Positions 29,745-40,400 of a DNA stretch of 64,000 bases are shown here, one piece after another. Both the position numbers and the translations under genes were made by a program. Below the pieces are notes generated by a model that had not been told where the DNA came from, searched no databases, and worked only from the letters and a program-made list of their open reading frames with translations. Location of the stretch: positions 20,339,243 through 20,403,242 of the forward strand of contig JAJEKV010000001.1 of NCBI GenBank assembly GCA_021234155.1. The letters are read 5' to 3'. Each line of letters begins with the position of its first letter. The first letter of the stretch is position 1. This stretch comes from Isoetes taiwanensis (lineage: Eukaryota; Streptophyta; Lycopodiopsida; Isoetales; Isoetaceae).

Positions 29745-29999
29745 GAATTGCATATATATATAAGACTTTTATATATATATGTATATATATATGCAGTCCA
29801 GAGGCAAAATATATATCGTGTAAAATCTTTTGGGGTCTTTCTTGCTCGCCAAAGGGTTTGGCAACTGAAAACTACTAAAGTAACACACATAAGGGATAAT
29901 TTTACACACTTTTCTTGGTTTTTTAGTCTAAAAAGTTCTAAAACGGTTCTAAATTTTCTGAGCTTGTAATGCAATGTTAGAGCATAAAGTAGTCGAATC

Positions 30000-30338
30000 A
30001 TGTTGTTATTTCTACTTTTTTTTCTCTATATACATGCGAACTTCACTTCAGGTAGCTCAAAAATTGCTACTAAAGGCAAAGAACTCCAAAATGTTATGGT
30101 GACACAGGTGTTTGACGAAAAGGAAACTACATGGTTTATCCAGAGGGGTGCGAGGAGTAGAAACCCCTCAGAAGTTTACCTATTTATTTGCAAATATATA
30201 GGAAAGGGTAAGGCAGACGAATACTTCACTGCCAGAGAAATGTGCATGGTGCCCACTGCTACAGATGACGTAATTGTGATGAATATGCTCAACATTACTA
30301 AAGAGATTGACTATCTTCTGAGCATCACCATGTTGTAG
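30000..30338 (+). CDS. Hypothetical 112-residue protein inside the hAT-like element
   Basis: The frame starts at an ATG, and the first 14 residues are strongly hydrophobic (MLLFLLFFLYIHAN), resembling a signal peptide or anchor. The rest is mixed and polar, with segments such as TQVFDEKETTWFIQRGARS and YLFICKYIGKGKADEYF, and no motif I recognise. It lies between the palindrome cluster (last copy 29729-29744) and a single palindrome at 30428. No transposase feature is visible. It could be a captured gene fragment, a small element-encoded protein or a chance frame. Its composition is more protein-like than most frames here. Confidence 0.35.
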   Translation: MLLFLLFFLYIHANFTSGSSKIATKGKELQNVMVTQVFDEKETTWFIQRGARSRNPSEVYLFICKYIGKGKADEYFTAREMCMVPTATDDVIVMNMLNITKEIDYLLSITML

Positions 30339-30839
30339 AAAGACATGTGCATTCAAAAATACATCTCCGAGAATAAAAAAGGAGGGCATGTATCACAGGG
30401 CTTCATTACTTCAACTTTTGTATCCTCGGTATAAATTTATACTGCATCATCAACTAAAACTTCAGCTTAGCTACAAGATATCGTGGATGTATTGGCATTT
30501 ATAATACTATGTGATGCAAAAACAATGGTTTGTCATTCAAGAAGTTTGTTCAACTGCCTCCCAATGTGTTTTAAGGTCCATTAGGATGCTTAGCAAAAAT
30601 GGTTGTGAAATAACAAATTTCTTGTCTTCTAAAAATGACTAATATAAAAGTTTTCAGGGGACAAGGTACAAAAGCATCTAATTTCTTCATGCTGAATTTG
30701 CCCCATAGTAAATCTTTTGAATTTCATTGTAGTTCTTTTCCCCTCTAAAATGGGATTTTTTTTTTTTGTGTTTTTCCTTAATACTAAGTCTTCTTAAAAT
30801 GTCTGTTTTCACGAGCAATTTTATAAATCTTTGGACTAA

Positions 30840-30945
30840 TGGTAATAAAAGGGCCCTTTTTAGAGGGATTTTAGAATTTTATAAATTTTCAAAAGGAATC
30901 TTTCAAACGCACTTCTTAAATAAGTGCGTTTCATTTTAAACCTTG
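30840..30945 (-). repeat. Right terminal inverted repeat of the hAT-like element
   Basis: The reverse complement begins CAAGGTTTAAAATGAAACG. It aligns with the left end over its first 23 bases nearly perfectly, and over later blocks with small insertions. Confidence 0.75.
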
Positions 30946-30953
30946 TTATAGCA

Positions 30954-33900
30954 TTCAGGCAGGAGGCAGCATCTCGCGAGGAGAAATTAATGGCGAATCC
31001 AACACCGAGGCCGAGAATGAATGAACCGAAAACAAACTTCCAGGAGATGCGAGCTGAGATTGACTAGGTAAAATCTGAAATTGTTGAATTACAGGAGACA
31101 AAGACTGAAGAACAGCATGCACCAGAGTTCTATGAATTAAAGCAAGCATTTGAATTATATGTGGAGACACAGGAAAGAAAGCAAAGGGCTTTAAATCTTC
31201 GAATTGTAGGCTTGCCTGAGCAGGACAAGGAGAATACGAAAGAGGTAGTTTCAAAATTTTTCGCAGAAGAAATGCAAGTAACAACTGGATTTGCTGAAGC
31301 TTTCAGAATTGGTTCACGTGATCATGGAACAAGGCATATTTTGGTTAAATTTGTCAATAAAGAGGATAGGTTTCAGGTTTTAAAGCAGAGGCATACATTG
31401 AAAGGCAAATTCATTTGGGTTAACGATGATCTTACAAAAGATCGATTCTGCGAGGAAAAGAAGCGAGGGGTGAGGCAAAGTTTAAAGAGGCAAAACAAAA
31501 TAACTTGAAGGTGAAATGGCTCAAAGGGAAGGTTGTTTTTGAATAGGTACTTGCGGGAGGCTTACGAATAGCGGTCTGGAATATTAACCGGCTGACTATT
31601 GACAAAGTTCTTAGCATGTATACAATTCTAGAGAAAGTGGATGTTATGTGTTTCGTGGAAACTAAGGAACATGATATGTATGCTCTTCCTAGGATATTGA
31701 GGGATTCGAGATGATATATTGATGAAAAATATAAGATTCAGAGACACAGATATCGGGTAATGGTGGCCTAGCTTGCTTTGTTAGACCAAAGATGCAAAGA
31801 TTTAATCACGTGTATTAAGAAAGGATAAGAACCAACAAGTACATTTGGCTGGAAATAAAAGGATCACATATCCCGTATTTCATGGCAAGATGTTATTTTG
31901 CTCCCGTGCACACAAAAACATATTCAAGAATCGATGCATCTCGGGATGACTTGTTCTTTGCTTTGGAACATGACATCATGGATTTCCAAGCACGAGGCAA
32001 GATAATATTGGCGGGTGATTTTAATAGTAGGATTGGCACTCTGTTGCTTCGCTCCACTCGGGGATAAGGACCCATTGTGGCTGGAAGAGATGGACGATCA
32101 TGATATGCAAATCTCGGGAAGGAGAAGACGGTCAAAGGATCTAACTGTCACTAAAAGTGGGCGGCGGTTTCACTTATGTGGCAAAGCCTTAAATTTGATA
32201 ATATGTAATGGGCTGGACAGATTTTCTCATTCCATGAATAACACTTGTCGAGCAAGGAGCAATTGTAGATTATTTAGTTATGGCAGAAGAATCATTGTGT
32301 GACGTCATCGATTTTACAGTAGGGAATGAAGAACTTGAATCGGACCATAACCCATTGCATTTCTCTCTAAAGGTTGACCGACTGTTATCAAAGATCAATA
32401 TAAGCAAAAGAAATATTTTCTCAAGCCTCATCTCCATAATCGCATCCAGCTCTTGTGTTGAAGACAAGGCAGCCAATTTACAATGGGAAAGGGGTCCAAT
32501 GCCATGAACGACCAACTAGTAAAGCTTTTAGAGGATGCAAAGACGGGAGATCTTTATCTCTCAAAGAGCACGCAGAGGCCTACCATGTAGAGCATGGTTC
32601 GACCGAGAATGCCGAGATGCTAAGCGTCAGTGGCAAACATGTGATCAGCATCTTAAAATGCACTATAAACAGCGCTTATAAGCGTGTTATAAGGTGTAAG
32701 AAAAGGCAATATATCAAGCAAAGGCAAAGCCAGATTTTGTGTCAAAGATATCTAGACGAGCCTAAACTTTTCTCGGAATGGCCTTAAAAAGACTAAAAGC
32801 AATGATATTCCACTTGAAGCAGGAGGAGCTATGGCAATATGTAATGGCTCTCTACCACAATGCGCAGCCCAACACAAACATTGTGAGATCGACATTGGTA
32901 ATTAAAGAGGAGGAGGTAAAGGATGGCATTACATCGTTATCAAATGGTAAAGCACCAGATCTGAATTCTCTTAGTCTTTGAACATCTAAAATGGGCAGGT
33001 CCAAGTGTTGTTCCTATCATTACTCGTGATGTTTATCCTTGCATTGGCACAAGGCTTCCCGTTTGATTGGTGCAGAACGAGTGGTGCCGATATTCAAAGG
33101 GGATCTAGACAAGATGCAAGTAACTATAGAACAACTCGTAAGTAATTTGTTCTCAAAACTTTTGCATCTATTTTTGGAGAAAAAATTGAGCTTATGGGCG
33201 TAAGTCAATCAAAAAAGGGCAAGAATATAAGCTGGTTTTAGGCGGGCAGATCCACATTGGACCACTTGTTGGTGTTGAAAACGGTATTTGATAATGTTAA
33301 AGGAACAAAAAAACCAGTGTATGTGGCATTCGTTGACTTTAAAAAGGCCTTTGATAAGGTTCCACGTGTGCAATTATGGGAAAGACTAGAAACGCTTAAT
33401 GTGCCACTTGAGCTTAGAACTGCGAAGCAATGTGCTCTATGAGAAGGTGCTTGTAGAATTATCACAACCTTTTTCATTAGATGTTTCAGCCCATGTAGAA
33501 AGTGACATTGGAGTGAAACAGGGGTTGCCCGATGTCTCCCACCTTATTTGGCTTGTTCATTGATGGTCTAGAGGGTTGGCTACATAATAATTGCCGGGAG
33601 AGGTACTGAAGTACATGGCTACATTGTACAGTTATTGATGTATGCCGATGATGTTGTTATATTTGCAAGATCAAAAGAACACATGCAAAAACACCTAGAT
33701 GGATTGGCTGCATTTTGTGATCAAACAGGCATGCAAGTGAACTTAGACAAGACAAGTGTTATGGCGGTTGGTGCTCTCAAACAGAACCTATTTTCAGATA
33801 TAAAGGGAGTCTTGTGAGTATATGTGATTCTTAAAAATACTTGGGCCTTATTTTCAGCAGAATCATAGATGGAATATGTGTATTTCACAACGAGTTGATG

Positions 33901-34919
33901 GAGGGCAAGAGCCTTATATGCGTTGCATAGCATGTGTAGGAGGTCTCATTTATGGTCTTGGAACCTTAAATTAAAGTTTGATGTCGATCACTTGTGCAAA
34001 GTGTAATCCTATATGGATCTGAAATTTGGGGCCAAGCATTCCAGAATGTCTATGGGATGATATAGAACAAGTCTTGAAGAAGTTCTTAAGGCTTTAGTTG
34101 GGAGTGAAAGCTCAAACACCTTACCCTATGATGTTGACGGAAAGTGGGCTAATGCCACTTGAGGGAGAAGCTATTTTGAGGTGTATTATGTACCTCAAGA
34201 AGGTGTTGGCATTGGATGAATCTCGGCTTGCTCACAAAGCTTTGATATCAAGTAAAGAGAAAGGATTATTACATGATGTAACAAAATGGCTCCAAAAATG
34301 GGATATCCAATGGGACGAAGTGATCTTGGTTGACTCGGATCTAAGACAATGGATCTCTAAGAAGATACTTATGAAGATGTGGAGGCAGCCCAAAACTAAG
34401 ATGATCTTATACAAGCAAAGCATAAACCAATTTGACGCCATCTACACACTTACAAGAAAATATTTCAATACAAAAGAGACATTCTATCTCAAGGGGATCC
34501 GCCTTAGCTCCCACCATTTGGGAGTAGAAGTGGGGAGATGGGGGCATATCATACCACGAGATCAAAGATACCGCAAGGTATGTGACTCAAACCGGTGGAG
34601 GATGAAGATCATACATTGCTTCGATGTAGGGCCTATGAAGCAATTCGAGATAAACACGGTATTCATTATAACGATCTACCCACTCTTTTTACACTTAATA
34701 GTGATATGTTGGGAAAATATTTGATTGAACTTCTCCAACATAGGGATACTTGTTTAAGTTCTCACACTAATTTGTTAATGTTGATAATTAGGATAGTTTG
34801 AGTGAGAGTGATGAGCTAGATGAGGATTTGGAAACTCATCTATTATTTTATGAAGATGTTTAAGTGGTTTTTTGTCTAATAGGCCTTTGAGGCCTCCCAT
34901 AGACATAATAAACTTTCTT

Positions 34920-34923
<4 letters not shown>
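30954..34923 (+). mobile_element. Near-full-length L1-like LINE, decayed
   Basis: Contains ORF1 (30990-31508), then an endonuclease-like start (RIAVWNINRLTIDKVL near 31565, VDVMCFVETKE near 31640, LAGDFNSRIG near 32020, ESDHNPLHFSL near 32340). Reverse transcriptase segments follow: DGITSLSNGKAPDLN near 32930, VYVAFVDFKKAFDKVP near 33320, MYADDVVIFARS at 33635. A C-terminal zinc-finger-like region comes last (SSHHLGVEVGRWGH near 34510; EDEDHTLLRCRAYEAIRDKHG near 34595). Many frameshifts and stops are present, so it is inactive. The 3' end abuts a (CT)n(CA)n tract. The order endonuclease, reverse transcriptase, zinc-finger end is typical of L1-type elements. Confidence 0.9.
30990..31508 (+). 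pseudogene. LINE ORF1 protein (L1 ORF1p-like)
   Basis: The frame opens with MANPTPRPRMNEPK, meets one in-frame TAG at 31065, then continues in the same frame for about 147 codons. A heptad-rich stretch (VKSEIVELQE...FYELKQAFELYVETQ) suggests a coiled coil. LNLRIVGLPE, FRIGSRDHGTRHILVKFV and LKGKFIWVNDDLTKDR match the RNA-binding and C-terminal domains of L1 ORF1-type nucleic-acid chaperones. Apart from the stop the frame is intact. Confidence 0.8.

Positions 34924-35013
<90 letters not shown>
34924..35013. repeat. Compound (CT)n(CA)n microsatellite
   Basis: CT run (34924-34964) followed directly by a CA run (34965-35013). It lies exactly between the 3' end of one LINE and the start of a truncated copy of a related LINE. 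Confidence 0.97.
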
Positions 35014-35014
<1 letters not shown>

Positions 35015-35400
35015 CACAATGAAGCTTAGGCATGCAATCGCAAGAATACGGTTGAGCTCACACCGACTTGGTGTGGAGATCGGGAGATGGGCAGACATTG
35101 CACATGATCTTAGACATTGTCAGCTATGTAATGTGGGAGTAGTCGAAGATGAGGCCCATGTCTTGCTTTTTTGTCGCGCTTATTCGGATATCCGGATCAA
35201 GCATGGGATCAGTGCTATTTCGCTTGTTGATTTCTTTCGATAGGCAGGCTCATGCATTGGAGGTTGTATTGTGGGCATTCTTAACCATAGAGAGGTCCTG
35301 ATGAAGCAACAAAGGGTGGCAGAGATTGAGGTAGAGGAGCCCAGTGTGTTGTTCTCTGAGGACGCACTGGATGACTTCTAGATAACACCAAAGACAGAGA
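35014..35400 (+). mobile_element. Truncated LINE 3' fragment
   Basis: Starts at the end of the (CA)n tract and encodes the C-terminal zinc-finger-like region of the same LINE family: RLSSHRLGVEIGRWADIAHD, then CQLCNVGVVEDEAHVLLFCRAYSDIRIKHG, and after a frameshift a tail ending SEDALDDF. The Cys and His spacing is preserved. It ends about 150 bp before the methyltransferase-like gene. Confidence 0.85.
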
Positions 35401-35543
35401 TTGAAAACAAAAAAATTTCAAAATTCAAATGCACTCACGATCTCAAGCTCTGGTATTGCCAACTTGAAAGTTCCTAGACATCGAATTTTGTAGCTGGGAT
35501 TCCACGCTGACAAAGCATTTAAAGATTGGGTGAGAAAGGAAGT

Positions 35544-37286
35544 ATGGCTAGAACATCTTCTGGTCCGCTTCTCTCCGTGGACGATAAAACCATATTCTAT
35601 TCTATTCTATTCTCTAATGTGTTTGATGAAACCATAAATGCTTTTGAGCTACAAGTAGATATTCCTCATGGCGAGGACCTGGAAAATTGGTTTCGTGCAT
35701 TTAAGCAGGCAAATAGAACAAATATGTTCAAGATATATCAGAAGCATATGATATCGTCTGTTGGCATTTCTGACGCTTATGAAATTGATAAAGCTTCACG
35801 TCGAGTATGTTATAGGTATGTTTCTACATCATTCTCTTTCTTTCATTAAAATTTTTTTATATTGCTTTGCATCTACTATTACAGATATTATTGCCATTTA
35901 TGGAAGATCGGCATTTTACAAAAGATTCCCACGGAACTTAGTAGTTGGAGAGCAATATCTGACGATGGCATGTACTCTAAAAAGGGTAATTTGGATAGAC
36001 CTGGTGGCCTGTCAGATTTTGAGATGGAAAATTGCCCTTGGTGGATTGACTTTCCATTTGGTGAATATCCAAAAGAAGAAGAAGACTCTTATAAGTCCAA
36101 TGCTCAAGTACTTACACCAGAAATTGGATCCTCAAAGAAGCGACGCCGTTTGGATCCAGAGGTTACTCCAAAAAGCCAAAGAACACGAGGACAAAAGCCA
36201 ATTGATGAGCTCAAAAAGTCTATTTCAAGAGGTGAGAACGAGGATCAATATAATGAGTTCACTATGAAAGACTTTGATATTGGATCTATAGTTTCTAGTG
36301 TGAATGTTGAAATTCATTGTGTTGACATTTGCCAAGCTTATGAGCAATACTCCAGCAAGATAGAATGCCCTTCTTTTAACTCAGTGAGAGACTTTGCAAG
36401 GAGCCATATGAGGAAATCACACAGGTATACAAGAAGTGGGCTTGCACGCGATTGGGGTTTTGATTTGGTAGTGATCGACTTCCCTACAAATGATCTTCCT
36501 GATAATACGTGTCTTGAAGTGCCATCCTGGAACACTTGTACCACCAAGTTAATGCAAGCAGCTTTTTCATTTGGTACATTGTGCCTTGATGATGCAGGAT
36601 GGCTAGTATCTATTTGTGCACCAGATCAGACTTCCTTTGTTGAAAAAGAAGGTAGGTTGAAATGTCTTGAAAAATTCAGAACCTATATATTGGAACAAGA
36701 CAAACCGTTTGGAGTTGTGAGAGATGGGAACGGTTTCATGGAAAATAGATGTTTGACTGTCATTCTTTGGGCAAGAAAGGGCATGTCACCCAAATTCGAG
36801 AAGAATATTGAGCGTATTGGTAAGCACACTTCTGTTCTAGTATGTAAATTTTCAATTTAGTTTATAAAATGCTTTAACTAATTTGCATTTGCAGGTGATG
36901 AATTGTGCTGTGAAAAATCAATATTACACCATCGTCATGACAAAGGAAGCAGGCTTGCATCAATTATAGATTTTTCGATACGGCTTTGCAATGAAAAATC
37001 TATTACTTTTATGGAGTTCTTGATTGCTAACTTGAGTCCTAAAGAAGGGATTGTTCTGGATATGTTCAGTGGTTGCGGCAATGCTTTAATTGCATCTGCC
37101 ATATTGTCACGCTATTGCTATGGCCTTGATAGTGATGCCATGTTGGTCGAACATGTTAAGGATCATCGTTTGGAGGCATTGAATGCCTCTAAGGACACAA
37201 CAAGGCAATATGAAGTCAACCAATGCCACAACATGAACATTGATTCTGATGATGAGGAGCCACTCGAGGATGAAGAGCCTCCATAG
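35544..37286 (+). CDS. Class-beta DNA N4/N6 methyltransferase-like protein
   Basis: Three exons (35544-35815, 35885-36819, 36895-37286) joined by GT-AG introns give 532 codons without interruption. ATG 35544 has A at -3 and G at +4; the frame also extends a few non-ATG codons upstream. Residues 1-150 are an unrecognised domain. A basic KKRRR (175-179) could be a nuclear signal. Residues 230-390 resemble the catalytic half of amino-methyltransferases (VEIHCVDICQAY, then DLVVIDFPTND at 284-294 where DPPY would be expected, then ENRCLTVILWARKG). Residues 455-483 hold an AdoMet motif I: VLDMFSGCGNALIASAIL, then YGLDSD. Catalytic motif before motif I is the class-beta order. The family methylates exocyclic amino groups of DNA bases. 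Here Pro-Pro-Tyr is replaced, so activity is doubtful. The C-terminus is acidic. The LINE fragment just upstream may be incidental. Confidence 0.65.
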
Positions 37287-37290
37287 TATG

Positions 37291-37490
37291 GTATTTGAGT
37301 TATTTATTTTTACTTACATCTACGTATATTAATTTTTTATTAGCTATCATGTTTCTATTAATGTAGTGTTCTTCCTATGTATGCAGAAACCATGGCAATT
37401 TCATTATCTCAAATGCCTACGCCCAAGTGCAAGATAGACAAAAAGCAAAGGCGTTGTATGCTTGTTGATGATGAATGTGAGGAAGCATGA
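37291..37490 (+). other. Possible 3' intron and extra exon of the methyltransferase-like gene
   Basis: Four bases after the TAG stop (37284-37286) lies a GT donor (37291). A well-formed acceptor (TGTATGCAG, ending 37386) precedes a segment that continues in the same frame with ETMAISLSQMPTPKCKIDKK and ends at TGA 37488-37490. Either the intron lies in the 3' untranslated region, or the TAG is a new premature stop that removed about 34 residues. Confidence 0.45.
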
Positions 37491-40400
37491 ATGTGATTTT
37501 ATTGTTCATTGGTTGCAAAACTATTATCCATTAGGATTCAACTATATCTTCATTTTTGCTTGCAATTTGTTAGATGCATAGCATCTTTTTCTGACATTGC
37601 AATTTTGATCTAGAAAATTAATATTTCTTCAATTTAAAGTTTGGGTCCTTAAGCCTAATCATCCTGCATAAACAAAAATATGATTTTCATAAATGAAGTT
37701 AACACCAACTACAGTTTCTTTCAATTATAAATGAAAGACTATTGAATGAACATATGTTCACAAATAAAGTCAACATCAACTATAGAACCCTTTAAATACA
37801 AATGGAAAGTTACAAAACTAATAAAAACCCTCCAAACCATTTCTACAAAAACCCTCTAAAAATCCGCACTCATTGAAGATCGATCCTAGTCCTCGTTATC
37901 CAGTTGCAATCCTGGAGTGGGGTGTCAACATGGACGGTGGGATGCCTCGGCTTTGCAGACGGCATGGACTAATTGCCGCATCTGACGCATGTCAGTATGA
38001 TAGAATGTGAAGGAGAGAACGAGCTCCGTGTGGGATAGGCAAGGGATCCCAGAGCAAAGATTCTTTTTCTTGCCACCAAGATCCACAAATCAGGGGTAAA
38101 ACTATCTTGACCTTATATTTGTAGACAGGACCCTACAAGAATGGACTTATCTAGACTGCCATGCACATCCATAGGGCAGATAACATGGCTATAGATAATG
38201 AGGTAAATGTTGACCATACATATATCAATAATTTTCCTTACCAGCTATGAAGTTTGTTTATATGAACCAAACTCATCAAATAAATCATACAAATAAAATA
38301 TTTAAAACAAAATTAGGGTCGATGGTGATGCATGTTATGGGTAGTCTAAAAAAATGCCACTTGGCTAACTTCACCAAAAAAAATTTGATAATGCATTTGC
38401 AAAGGTTTGTTCTTTTTCCTTTGCAATTGTTGTATATATTCATGTAAACCTTTTTGCATGTAATATAATATCTAGCATAATAACAGGGGTTTTTTTTTTG
38501 TCTTTTTGTACGATATTTACTAAGGTTTTTCTATGATTTTGTTGCCGTATTCAACTAGGTGTACTAAATTGTATTTCTAGAGTGCTCCATTTTTTAGCCG
38601 TTGATTTTTGATGAGAGGTAGAATTCTATGGCCATGATTAAATTTATCTATATGTCATAGGCTGGACCACAATTGCTTTTTTTATATCTACCATTCAATA
38701 GAACCCTTTTATTTAGGGTTTTTGTTGGCCACCGTTTCTGTAGAAGGCCCCCATTCCGAAACTAGTGGCTATGCTTGCTGGAAGAGGGCTCGATGCTAGG
38801 CCACTGGCTTGCACATTCCGTTGTTTTCTTGCAGAGTTGAGAGTGCTATGCGCTTCTAATCAAAGTGGTAGATGGCTGCACCCACTGTAGTCAGGAAGGC
38901 TGCATCGTGCCGACATTGTGAGCAAAACATGCAAGAGTTTTTTTAGTCTTGTTTCTTGATTGATTGGAAGATGTTTCGGTAGTTTTTATAAGCCATTTTT
39001 AAGAATGGAGGCGAGTTCGGAAACAACTAAAAGACCCGTGATTTCACCAGCTAAAACTTCGAGGGTTTTTTGCCCACTAGAATGAGAGCAGGGAACTGTG
39101 AAAAGAATTTAGAAGCCAAACTACCACATTTTAAGACAATGTTGAAAAAAAATGTCGGAGTTCGAGGTCTGACTCCCTCAAGTTGCAAGATCTCCAAGCC
39201 ACCGAGACACGGAGGAGAAGCCCTTGCACCACTTATGGAAGGGCCTACTCACGAAGAGTATGATAATAATCGGACAAAAAGGCAAGGATCTTTTGGGCAT
39301 TGGATGATGGGTCAGAATTAGAAGACCACACTCCCACTTATAGGCTACAAACATCCGATGTAAGGTTTGCTTCTTGGAGTCCTTGGAGCTCCCCTTGCTC
39401 CTATTGTTTGTAAGCCAATCTCCGATACAAATTTTGCCCCGTGGTTGTTCCATTGTAAGTCCCTCTGCTTTGCTCTAGTGTATGCTTTTGCCCTAATCAC
39501 AAAACATTGGGCGTGTTTGCATTGTGTGTTGTTGATGTACACTTGGACACTTGTTTGAGCGGGAATCATCCCCGCCCAATACATAGTGCAGCAGTATATT
39601 GCAAGAACGAGGAGGTCTGCGGTCGGGGGATCCGCACTCATTGCATTTCGGGAACTCAAGGGTATTCCGATTCGTTTTCATTTTGGGGAAGGTATGGGCA
39701 CTATCGGTTAGTTGAGTTTTTATTCTAGACATGAAACATATCCTTTCTTTCAAAGTAGAGTGTTCTTGCATTGGTATCTAGTTGGGGCAAGCATGAGCGA
39801 GTTTTGTATAGTCCTATTACCCATGTTTCTTTCTTTGCACTAAGTTTAGCTTGAGGAAGCATTTGATAATAAAAATTGTAACATGGGTTACAATACAAGT
39901 TCAAAATGGCTAGGAGAGCAAACGAGTATGGACTGATTATGTCTAAATGGCAAATTTGTATGCAGAATGTTAGAACTGTGTTTAAAATGGTGGCTTTCAA
40001 CTGGCTTTTGCCAAAAGAAGAGAATAACTATATTTATGTGAGGAAGAGACTGAAGCATTTCTTGTGGGAAGTACAAGCTTATGTGCAAAGCCATCAAAGC
40101 CATGAAGATGCTTTGTTTTCCAAGCGGTATCCTTAGTACATATTGTCTTGGGTAACCAATTGTATCCAGTATATGGAATATGTAGCTTGAAGAAGGTAGG
40201 TATCAGTTATTGTGATTCGACTTCCCGGGTTGTTCATTTTGTAAGCAAAAATTTTACAGAAACAGAAATTTCCATGAATGGTCGTCATGTCATTGTTAGC
40301 ATGTTTCTAAATTCTTAGTTTTGTTGCTGTACTTGTTCTTTTCAAATCTTGGTCTTGAACTAATGTTTTTTGTTTTTTTAATGTGTTACCATTTGTCTAT

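Larger units (their letters stand above)
28755..30945. mobile_element. hAT-like DNA transposon, non-autonomous, with palindrome array
   Basis: A 2,191-bp element is bounded by inverted repeats. The left end starts CAAAGTTTAAAATGAAACG and the right end, reverse complemented, starts CAAGGTTTAAAATGAAACG, with 22 of the first 23 bases matching. More shared modules extend to about 105 bp (GAAAGATTCC, CTAAAATCCC, CCCTTTTAT). The flanks TCATAGAA and TTATAGCA match at 6 of 8 positions, compatible with a decayed 8-bp target duplication. Together with the CA...TG ends this suggests hAT, although the superfamily is an inference. No transposase was recognised. Inside lie a cluster of GGTATAAATTTATACC palindromes (29323-29744 and 30428) and one 112-codon frame (30000-30338). 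Confidence 0.65.

Noticed and set aside
35937-36070. PWWIDFPF (residues 142-149 of the methyltransferase-like protein) as the catalytic motif IV
   Set aside because: It lacks the preceding hydrophobic strand and the upstream acidic strand. DLVVIDFPTND at 284-294 fits the class-beta arrangement better.
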